NCBI GenBank assembly: GCA_029204225.1
Contig: CM055093.1
Span: forward strand, 31,755,777-31,819,776
Direction of reading: 5' to 3'
From: Diphasiastrum complanatum
Lineage: Eukaryota; Streptophyta; Lycopodiopsida; Lycopodiales; Lycopodiaceae
Length of the DNA: 64,000 nt
Shown here: piece by piece, positions 23,700 to 33,200 of the stretch
Numbering within the stretch: position 1 is the stretch's first letter
Layout of the letters: each line of letters begins with the position of its first letter
Translations under genes and position numbers: made by a program
Notes under the pieces: model-generated
What the model was told of the DNA's origin: nothing
Seen by the model: only the letters and a program-made list of their open reading frames with translations
Databases searched by the model: none

Positions 23700-25990
23700 T
23701 TCTCAATGATAAAAGAAGTACATGCGCTCACTATCACAATTCATTTGAGAAATGTGACAATAGTGACTTGATGAAAGCATTCAAGTTTGTCTAAACAATA
23801 TATTGTCTTCATACTAATTAACAACTGTGAGCAAATTTGTCCAAAAGTATTCCTAAAAAGCTTCGCATAAAACAACCTTGACTCAAGAAAAAATTGGAAT
23901 TCACTAACTTCAATGTACTTACCTTATAACTAATTAAACCTCAAGCTTGATTTCAAATACTTTATGCTGACCCTAAGTGCAGGTTAGCTTAATCATGTGT
24001 ATGCGTTAGTATCCTTCCTCTCATGGTAGAAGGAAACTTGTCATTGTAATCTACATGTGCACCATCTTGGATTATGAGGAAAGTGTCTGCCAAGATTTCA
24101 ACTAGTTTCCATGTGTCGCAAAGTGGGTAGAGTCCTTCAATAGGCTACGTACATTAATCCTTTGCCATGATTAAGATGTTAGGAAGTGTTTGCAAGTGGA
24201 TATAAACTTAGACTTGTGATGCCAAAAGTTTCGATGGAGAAGGTTTTCTAGAAAGTCCATAATGTGAATTTTTGAAAGAAATTGTCGGCATATTCAACTA
24301 AAAAGCCACATCATCCACATCTGAGTTATCCTCCTCTGATATTCCTAATGAAAGTTACTATTATGAAGTCACTCCTTCAGGTTCTCATAGTTTATTGAAG
24401 AATATCAAACTAGCCACTAAAACATGTGGTATTTTCTTGGTCTTATTTTATGGGGAATTTGTGGAGAGTCAAACTTTGTCACCAATGAAAAACATTTGTA
24501 TTTGCAATGATGACATGCATAATATTTTTGACAATACCAAGTACCCTTTGATTGTTTTTTAAAAGACACCTTGTTCACGCATGGCATGAACTCTTGAACT
24601 GCTTCTACATTAAAATACTTTTATGAAGCAACCTTGACAACATCATAGTGTTCTCAATGGTGTTGGCTACAAATTCAAAATAGTGTGATGTGCATAGAAT
24701 ATTTTATTTGTTTGTTTTGTTTGGCTATACCTTTGTAGGTCTTCAGTAGTAGAAAAGGCTTATTACCTAGGATGTCAAACAAATAAGATGGTGAATCAAG
24801 GTAATTGGTTTGTAACTAGCACTCATGATACCCCATGATGATAGAAAATTGTGGAAGATATGTGCCAAGAGGTGCAATGAGCTCGTTGTAAGATCATTGC
24901 AAAAAATACAAGTATATGCGGATGTATGAGATGTATTGTGATTTTTGAATGTTGTATCAATGATTTAACTCATCGCTCAAGTCTACGTCAAAATTTATAT
25001 TTTTGGATGTTTCTTTTTTCTATGATACACAATGGTGATGGTCGTGTAATGTGTGAGATCTCATTCATAGGGCTAGTTAGGCTGTTTGGTCATGATTTCT
25101 AAATTGTAGGACCAAACTCCTCAAATCATGGAGGTAGTTGAGTAACCTGACCATCAAATTGGCATAACTCTAGGGTTAGGTAAGATTGAAATATTAGGGC
25201 AAAAAATGTCAATTAGTCTCCTTGAAACATGTTGGATTTTCACCTAACTTCAAAGGAGAAGAGCCCTATTGTACTATCAATCTATCATTTCATACATGCA
25301 AGATAGCGATTTGAGAGCAAATTAGAAATCTCGAGTTTTTCCTGTATTTGTCTTGTGATTTTATGATTCCATAGTAAACTAAACTTGATTACATGAGCCC
25401 ACATAAATTTCACGTTCCTCACCTTGCACAAGCTACAAGAAATCATTATCTTGAGGAAGATTTGAAGGTTCGATAATTGTAGTTGAAGTTCCTAATTTAT
25501 GAGGCCAATGAAATTCTCCAGTTGTTGATGCGTGTTAAGCAAACTGATTTTTTGTTCCTTGAAAAAGTCCATCTGCCAATGCTGATCAAACTCATCAAAA
25601 GATTGATAAGCTGCTTGAATACTTGATTCCAGAAAATTTAATGAGGCAAATGGATCAACCTCACGATGTTCTCTTTGCACCTTTTGTTCTTCTAGCATGG
25701 ACTTCAAGGGAGACAACACAACAAGCTTGATTTGAGTCTATGGAATGTTAAGCAAAAATCGAACTCCTTCAAGAGGTAGCCATGAAAGTGAATTTGAAAA
25801 TTGTTTGCCCCATACTAATATAATGTTTGATTCATTACATTTGATTTTAAAATTGATGCTGAAAGCTAATATCATTAATATTGGCTACGCATCGCTCTGT
25901 TTCATTGGATGCCTTAATATGATCACGAAAATCATATGTGTGTCTGATTAATGACACGTTTGGCTTTAGAACATACGATTCCTGACAATG
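23700..25990. other. Non-coding tail of block A and adjoining sequence
   Basis: 23715-24900 aligns in pieces with 43370-44600. From 24900 onward no partner is seen. A 75-codon frame at 25492-25719 (minus, rich in Q, E and F) shows no domain I recognise. The rest is AT-rich with no other sign of coding. Confidence 0.5.
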
Positions 25991-26043
25991 CTTTGAAGCA
26001 CTGGTAAAGAAAATGCCTTCTTGCGTCTCAATCTCTTAGAAAA

Positions 26044-26406
26044 TCAACTAAACATTTGATCAATTTGATCGTAGGTATGCCCCACCAACAAAAATCCCAT
26101 TTTTTTTTTTTTGAATTTTTTTTTCTCTACTAGCATGGACAAGTATGCCAAAATGGTTTGGTTTTTATTTTCTCTAGCAGTGTTGTCAAGCTGCAAATAA
26201 AGTATTTCTGGAAGATTTCTACCAAATTCGTAGATTATCTTGTGTACAATGGTGATCGCCAAATTTGGATCGTTTTGAACGTTGGAATAATTAGAAAAGA
26301 TCTTGGACTCCAAAGTGCCATTAAAGAGAAGTGCTCCAACGAGATGAACCTGAATAAAATCTGCCTCGTTCAAATTTTTGGGCACTTTGACAAAATGAAT
26401 CAACAT
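26044..26406 (-). pseudogene. DUF7869-like fragment
   Basis: 121 codons. The C-terminal half carries LPEILYLQLDNTARENKNQ, a LSMLVE segment, and GFLLVGHTYDQIDQMFS. The pair QLDNxxRENKN and VGHTxxxIDQMFS is the signature I associate with the DUF7869 family of plant, algal and invertebrate proteins, often repeated and mobile. The start here is an internal methionine and the frame stops right after QMFS, so it is a fragment. A lysine run (KKKFKKKKMG) comes from a homopolymer zone at 26100. Function unknown. Confidence 0.5.
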
Positions 26407-26469
26407 TGTTTTTTTCTAATCCGTGCCATCAATAACAAGGCTTGAAGGTCTTTTGTAGCATCCACTGAA

Positions 26470-27735
26470 AATGCAGTGAAAATATTTAATAGAATAAAGA
26501 TATCATAATGTTATTAAAATATATTGTAACTTAAATTCATTTCAAAACAAAAAGTATTAAAATCAATGGCAAACCTGATTAATTTTTACCTTTCTCATCA
26601 TTGGTCTTTCCAAGTTGTTTTGCAGACTTTAACAACTCGCAAGTGGAGCATACTTCAACTGTTTGTTGATCTCTGTGCACTTAAGGGCTTTTGCAGCATC
26701 CACTAAAAATACAATGAAAATATCTAGTAGCATAATGATATCATAACGTTATTAGTAGGGGTGGCCGATTCCTCGTTAAAAAGAGGCCGCTTAATTATCC
26801 AGAACGGGCTGACAGAAACCTTCATAAACAAGTTGAAGGGTGGCCTTCACAAATGAAGGGGAGCATTTATGCATGTAAAAGATTATGGAGTGCTTAGGAG
26901 GATCAAATAAAAGATTGAATCAGTGAAAATAAACACTCCAAACGAAGCAAGCTGCAAAGTGGACATGGCGCTCACAGCCAGCCGGACTTTACTCTCTGTG
27001 GGACCAAGTGTCCTAGATGTGCTTCTGAGCTCCAGACTCCAGTGATGACTATTTAAGCTTTTTATCTCCCAAAATTTGAATAAAAAACAGCAGGTTTCAG
27101 ATTTCGATCCTGGCAATGACGTGACACATTTCAAGTGAATGAAGATTGTAAAAGCTTCAATTGCAGCTGAAGAAGGAAAGATGATTGATCACATTACGTT
27201 TATTGCAAGCAAAGAACATTCGACCTTTTGTTCGTAACGGGCATGGCTAGCACTCCATCTGGCTATTCCTTCTTTTCCAGATCATTGAGTGCATGTTGAA
27301 GCTACTATCTGCTACGCATGCTATGCAAATGCCTGCACTTGCACTTGTTACAACCTCGCGGTGGCAGCTGATGTGAGAAGTCTAATCGCAACCACTCCCA
27401 ATCTTCGCAAGGGATTCCAACTGATCAAGGCGCTCAACTGAAGGGCGTTGAAAGGGCACCCAATGCTGATAACGTCAGGTAACGGGCGCGCATGGCCCAT
27501 TATGAAAATTTGCAGGGCCACGGGCTCGCCCTCCCGGGCTCACCCTGGTCCCTGCAACTTTTCATAACGGGCCATGCAGGCCCGTTATCTAATATATTAT
27601 AAGAATATTCTATAATTTAACCTATTCATTTCAAAACAAAAAGTTTCAAAATCAATGAAAAACCTAATTTAGTCTTACATTTCTCATCATTGGCCTTTGC
27701 AAGTTGTTTGGCAGATTTTAACAATTCACTGCCAT
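26470..27735. repeat. About 140-bp direct repeats flanking an inserted segment
   Basis: 26530-26655 and 27605-27730 share a series of pieces (tcatttcaaaacaaaaagt, aaaatcaatg, tttctcatcattgg, caagttgttt). A shorter match occurs at 26455-26520 and 26695-26755 (atccact-aaaa-tac-a-tgaaaatat, catcataa-gttatta). The segment between carries no recognised gene and ends in the hairpin at 27480-27587. Confidence 0.6.
27480..27587. repeat. Long imperfect hairpin (about 41-bp arms)
   Basis: Left arm 27480-27520 (taacgggcgcgcatggccca...) pairs with right arm 27546-27587 (...tgggcc-like, catgcaggcccgtta) with about six mismatches. The 25-bp loop is itself GC-rich (cgggctcgccctcccgggc). Such foldbacks are typical of small inverted-repeat transposons. 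Confidence 0.65.
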
Positions 27736-27802
27736 TCGTGATTTTTTGAAAATCTTTATCAGTCCAAAATCTTTTTTTCAGATTCTAAGAAAATATGAGT
27801 AA

Positions 27803-28434
27803 CTAAAAAAGGAAACATGTTTTGCTTTGGCAAACTCTGTATATAAAAAATATCTCTAATTTTGTAAAATTATCTGGCAAGTGAAAATATAAGGAATTAG
27901 GCTTCTCTCCATGCACGTCTATAAAATGCTTTAGCCAAGCAGTTGCATTCAAAGCATTTAGAGAGGTCTTTTTGAAGTCGTGCATGCATTTGTTGAAGAC
28001 GTGAGTTTCCGATTGCGTGAACTGCTTTGTGAGCTTTGCGACAAAACTATCAATGCATTTAAAAAGTATGAATAAAAGTTTTTGTCTGGCCTCATTGTTG
28101 CACATCTTTACTTCGTAGAAAGAAGTTTGAGAACATATGCATGTTGGCTTAGCCCTCAAAAAGGGTTCATTAGGTTTCCACCTTAGAATATCCTTTAAGG
28201 TTAACTTTCTTTCCACTCCAGTGAGCAACCTTTGCACATAGTATTGCCTTTGCAAGCCAATGCCAAAAATATCTCATTGTAAGACTCAAATTCACCTGAA
28301 AGTGACGTCTTATCTTTTAGCAAGTCGTTACTCACTATCAGGACAAAGCCAATAAAAAAGTAGGTGCAAGTGAGTACGAGACAAGGGGCTTTTTTTTTTT
28401 TTTTGACATCAAGAGCAGGGCAGCTGAGCTCCAC
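27803..28434 (-). pseudogene. Unrecognised degenerate ORF pair
   Basis: Two overlapping minus frames (28434-28201 and 28255-27803; 77 and 150 codons) read toward the DUF7869-like piece. The longer has KDILRWKPNEPFLRAKP, several cysteines, and CMHDFKKTSLNALNATAWL. I recognise no domain. Position and strand suggest an upstream part of the same broken gene as 26044-26406, but that is inference. A poly-T tract at 28390-28404 gives the lysine run in the shorter frame. Confidence 0.3.
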
Positions 28435-28440
28435 ATAATT

Positions 28441-28788
28441 TTAGCACCCTGGCGCGTTAGGGTGCGACAGCCAGGGGCTGGCCAAAAAGGCGTAGGCGGG
28501 TGCCGTGGCGCTAGGGCGGGCGTGCCAGGGGCAGGCAGCGCTCAGGTGGCGCCGGGCAAGGGCACCAACACCAGGTGGGTGGCGCCAGGCAGGCCCAGGT
28601 GGCACCGGGCAGGCAGCGTTGGTGGCATCGGGCAGGCCCAGGTGGCACCGGGAACCGGGCAGGTGCATTGGGCAGCTTTACACCCACTTGCACACATGTG
28701 AGTAAGCAGGCAGGGCAACCAATTAAAAAAAAAAAAAACTCCCTGCCTGGCCCACCCTGACGCGCCAGCACCACCCGTAGGGTGCTAA
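28441..28788. mobile_element. GC-rich small inverted-repeat element
   Basis: 348 bp bounded by TTAGCACCCT (28441) and AGGGTGCTAA (28779-28788), with a second inverted match inside (ggcgcgttagggtg against caccctgacgcgcc). The centre is a GC-rich degenerate repeat of caggtggcaccgggcaggc type, unlike the AT-rich surroundings, then an A14 run. This fits a MITE-like non-autonomous DNA transposon. Flanks show no convincing target duplication. The overlapping 60-100 codon frames here come from the repeats and are not genes. Confidence 0.55.
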
Positions 28789-28794
28789 GAATAA

Positions 28795-28912
28795 GAGGAG
28801 CCGAGCAGCTCCCAGTACCCAAGGTACCTATTACCTTTCACAAGGTATCATTGAGGAGCGGAGCAGCTGCCACTACCCAAGGTACTTACTACCTTTCACA
28901 AGGTATCATTGA
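28795..28912. repeat. Two-copy 58-bp tandem repeat
   Basis: gaggagccgagcagct... from 28795 and gaggagcggagcagct... from 28853, each ending caaggtatcattga, about 90% identical. It sits just outside the GC-rich element. Confidence 0.85.
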
Positions 28913-29730
28913 AGTGGGCAATGGGGCCACCACTACAGCAAAAGGTGTGGCATGGTCCATGTCAGATATTGTACATGATGTTTCTATGTTGTAAGAGCTT
29001 CATTTTTTGTTGTAAGAGCACGCATTCTTCTTTTCTCATATCTAACGAATAATTTGTCGGAATTCTATGGCTATGGCTATGGCGTCATCTGCTCTGCTCA
29101 GATATTCTCAAAGCGCTTGCTCGCTTGCCTTCAAGTTCCAGGAACCTGCAATGCATCTGCTTCGTTTACGCCTTCGAGCTTCTCCTTTCCGTGACGATTG
29201 ACTGCTGCTAGAACAGAATCAGATTCTCTTATTAGAATGATTTTTATGTATGCTGTTTTTGTAAGGTTGAGGTGAAAGTTGAAAGATTCATGAAATCTAT
29301 AGATAGATGCACGAAATCTGAAAATATTTGCAAATTTATACAGTGTATTCGTACGTAGTTCAAGCCTAGACTTTCTTGGTCGCTGGCGCGTTACCGAGGT
29401 TGGAATTGAAGCTAAAAGTTTACGTGTATCCGTTCATGCATGTCCTAGCCGTGTGGTGTGTAACATTTGATCTTCTTTGTGTCTAGTTTCAAGCCATAAC
29501 TGAGGTTGGTTCAGAGCTTGAGAAGTTAACAAAAAGCAAAGTAGCATTTATCTGTGGCAAAGATTAACTTCACTTGAGAAAATATTGTAAGAACGTTCAT
29601 GTGCATATATCAGGATGAGCTTAAGAGTCCAATCTCGCGCGCTTCGGGTAGTAAGAGGGTGCAGTAGCTTGGACGAAAGTACTAGTTGAAGGAGGATCTG
29701 GTTTGGTTATGTAATTAGCCAACGCTAGCC
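28913..29730 (+). promoter_or_regulatory. Upstream region of COI1-B
   Basis: About 800 bp with no coding signal before the COI1-B start codon. It should hold the core promoter and 5' leader, as exon 1 begins the protein directly. I see no TATA box I would defend. The start context gctagccATGGc agrees with a good plant initiation site (G at +4). Confidence 0.4.
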
Positions 29731-30221
29731 ATGGCGGTCGTGCTCAGTCAGAAATGGGAAGCAAGCCCAAGCGCAGTATTAGACGTTGTGCTGGAATGTA
29801 TATTCCAGCATCTGGAAGATCCACAGGACCGCAAGGCCGTGTCCCAAGTGTGCAGTCACTGGTATCGGATTGATGGTATTACTCGCAGGCACGTGGAGAT
29901 TCCTTTTTGCTATTCAGTCTCGCCATCAGCTCTCGCTCGGCGCTTCAAGCGTTTGGATTCTGTGAAGCTGAAGGGAAAGCCTCGAGCTCAAGACTTCAAT
30001 TTCCTTCCAGAAGATTGGGGTGGTAATGCAGAACCTTGGGTAAATGAGATTGTCCGAGCTTACCCCTCCCTGTCTAAGCTTCACTTTAAACGCATGGAGG
30101 TCACAGACGAGGACCTCGGGAACTTAGCTCATAAACTAGGGAATTCTCTTGAAGTGCTTAAGCTAGACTACTGCAGCGGATTTTCAACTCTCGGTATCCT
30201 TGAAATAGCTCTTTGTTGCAG
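29731..30221 (+). CDS. COI1: COI1-B exon 1: F-box and first LRRs
   Basis: 163 codons plus two bases. It contains the F-box (VLDVVLECIFQHLEDPQDR, then VCSHWYRID), LKGKPRAQDFNF with R85 and F89, and PEDWGG, all COI1/TIR1-family landmarks at the same residue numbers as Arabidopsis COI1. The frame stops four bases into the intron, so it can look like a separate 164-residue gene. The donor is TGCAG|GTAAGG, and the split arginine codon is completed by the first base of exon 2. Confidence 0.88.
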
Positions 30222-33200
30222 GTAAGGAAATCATTTCAAATTCTTGCTTATGGTTACCGGCAATATCTTTTACGTACCGTTTTCTGAAGGGTTCGGTGTT
30301 TTGAGGTTAAGCTCTTTTGATAAGTAGACGTCTCTCTTAGATAGTTTCTCTTTAGATCTGCTTTGTATCTCATAGAAAAGTTTACTAAAGTGCCTGAGTA
30401 CCAAATCTTTTAGTGACAGTTCATTTTTCTATTTCTGTGAAAAAAAAGCCTTTTGTGTCCAGAGGAGTTGCCTAGAGGATTCAGAGTGAAGCATAGTTTG
30501 ACATTTACGTGAACTTGATGTCAAACATGGCATTCAGGTCCATTCTCTAAGTCATCTGGTATTGCTGAAACGTGCTTGAGAGAGCATAGGTGATGCTGCC
30601 TGATTTCTGTTGTATATGTTGGCTCTGTGTATTGTTTTTTTTGTGAAACAATCAATTTAGGAGTTACTCTTGGATCTATTCAGTTACATTGCCATTATGA
30701 GCTGAAGGGAGCTACGGTTTCACAGTCATAGATCAGAACACGAGCATTCTGTTAGAAGGTTCCATAACTCGTTTATCCCAGGTTCAGTCAGTCACTCTCC
30801 AAAAAGTTTTTATCAGATAAAGAGTGGTAAGTACTGCAATTATTGTGTGCCTCTATACAAGTTGCTGAACTGCATTATGTGCAATTTTCAAAGTTGTGAG
30901 TCTGTTGTGAAGTCAGACCTTAGTCAGAAATTTGTTTGGCTGGGCCCAATGCTCATCTTATGTTTGCTCCTTCAACGGAGTGAGCATCACACTGATGAGG
31001 GCTGTCTTTTCTCTCTTCTATATCTTCAGGGAGGCAAGTGCAAAATATTGTTTCAATTTGACATTTTTGTATGCAAGAGTCCATCTAAAGGGTACATGTT
31101 CAACTTGCATCATGAAGTTGGACTGAAGGGCTAGTGTGGTGTGACCTTTCCAAGCATCCTTCCTCTCCTGCCTTTGATCATGACATTTCTACATCCAACT
31201 AAAAGGAGTTTATTTCTATTTACATTATAAAATCCAGTGTGGTAGGCATTTAAAGCCATTTACTAAACACTAGACACTTATTTTGACTTGTATATTATCC
31301 ATGTACAATGTCTCAAGGGAGTCTATTGAGATTTCACCTTGTAACTAATTTGGTGGATGGTAGGAGGCAAGTCCTCATTTAACGCAAATAGACTAGTTGG
31401 TAAACTAGCTCAAACCTCACCTACTAGACCAACTCTGACCCAAATTCAGTACAAAGGTGAATTTATTTCAGCCACTTAATGGTTGTGGGGAATTGAGGTG
31501 TGAAATGTCATACTTAATGATAGTGGCTTAAATTTAACATAGGAATCTAGCTCTTGATTGGCTAATTAGAAAAAGACACCTTTGTGATATGTATTACTTT
31601 ATGTCAAGGCAAATAGATTTTGATTTGCATTTTGATATCGATTGGCTAATCAAAGAAAGCCACATTTGTTTTATCTACCACTCTTTTTCCAGGCAAGTAG
31701 ATTATGATTTGCGTTGTAATATAGTTTTCTAATTGTGTTGAGCTTCGCTTAGATGTGATTTGTGTTCATTTACATCTTGATGAAAGTGAGTTCTTTGTAA
31801 TTTAGCATGTCTCCCCACTTCCTTACCTATTTCATACCCCTATGAAGTGGTGTTCAAATTTGATCCAAGAATGCATTCAAGGTCTTGAGTGTGTGTTCTC
31901 AAGTCCTTGTTAGGCTTGGGTCACATCATATTGAAGTCTCATTATCATTAGAATTGAACATAGAGTTTATGCATTCATATCAATCATGTTACACATGTTA
32001 TAGGTATGAGAGAAAATTCGAAGCAAGAAGAAGAATGAATTGTGTTTTAGCATACTGTCTTTTTTGGGCCATCTTTGTTGTTTTATAGCTCTGGTTGTAA
32101 CAACTGCACAAGTTCTTTGGTAACTGGGTGTATTTGAAATTATTGGGTAATTATCTGAAATGTGTCCTTTTTGTTTTTGATGATCTGTACATAGAGATGG
32201 TGATTGCAAAACTAGAAGATTTGAAAACTTTTTTTTGTGGCAGCCTTGAGAAAGAATTACCATGTACTTTTAGTACATCAGGCTAATAATGCATTATAAT
32301 ATCCAATGTAAGCTTGGTTAGGCCCAAAAGGAGCTTTAGTATTTGAATAAGGATAATAGGCCAACAAGGGCCCAATGTAAACTAAATAAGACTTAATAAG
32401 GGGCTAACTATCTTGCAAGATAGTTGTGTTTTGTTAAGTTATCGTCTATAAGTAGGCAAATGAGAGAGCTTAGCTTCCTCTTTGTGCATGTGAGCCTTGA
32501 GAATAGAGCTTGCTAGGTCTCGTGTGCCCAATCTACATGAACTCCATCCCCACTTTGTATTTGATTTGCTTCCATCCCTTTTTCTTGTGGGCATTTTAAG
32601 TATCAAATTAAAGCATTACTTAAGGGCGGTACATTTATGTAGGTTGCCGAATGTTTCGGATACAATGTGATCCAGTTTAGGTGCATCAATCCCTGTTGGA
32701 TTCTATCAAGGATAAAATTTCAGAATGGCTTGTCGTGTGACTTCTGATATTTTTTCTGTCAGTTCATTTAGAGTTACTATTGCTTAAACTTCCAGAGTAC
32801 TTTCATTCCTGCTAGTTACCATTTAGGTTTAGCAACAACACAACTAACCTCGACATCAAGTTCAAAAATTAGCTCATTGGAAGCTAGACCTAATGACAAG
32901 ACCATAAGGGAGAAGCCCATTGATGTGATTGCTCGTCACCTTTGCTGCAAGATTATCATCAAACACTTGATGTCGCTATTCAATCACAAGCTGTCTTGAC
33001 CCAATCAAATGTTGACAACAATGATTATGTTACATGGGGAAGAGTTAGGATGTCTAGTAAGGGGTTATTGGCTTCTTCAGTTGTTTTGGCCTTTTTGGGC
33101 CAAATTTTCTAATTGTTAAGTCATGTGTGGATAGATCTTGAAGTTAACTTTCTAGAGGTACTGATTTTATTGCAATTGGATCAGTATTAAGAAAGTTATG

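Larger units (their letters stand above)
11570..24900. repeat. Segmental duplication block A (partner 39150-44600)
   Basis: Similarity to block B starts before the gene (11590 with 39170; the shared text around gaaggagag is at 11660 and 39230), covers COI1 exons 2-3, and continues through the 3' flank. Matching anchors: 14480 with 42130, 17110 with 42785, 18310 with 43015, 18700 with 43225, 23740 with 43380, 24050 with 43830 and 24790 with 44480. Order and orientation are the same. Block A is longer mainly because of a nested insertion at about 18900-23715 and several smaller ones. Edges are approximate. Confidence 0.8.

Noticed and set aside
28462-28822. Several overlapping 60-100 codon frames on both strands
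   Set aside because: All arise from a GC-rich, stop-poor repeat inside the inverted-repeat element; composition alone explains them.
29731-30225. A separate 164-residue F-box gene
   Set aside because: The frame ends just inside a clear GTAAGG donor, and its phase joins exactly to the COI1 exon at 39879; it is exon 1 of COI1-B.
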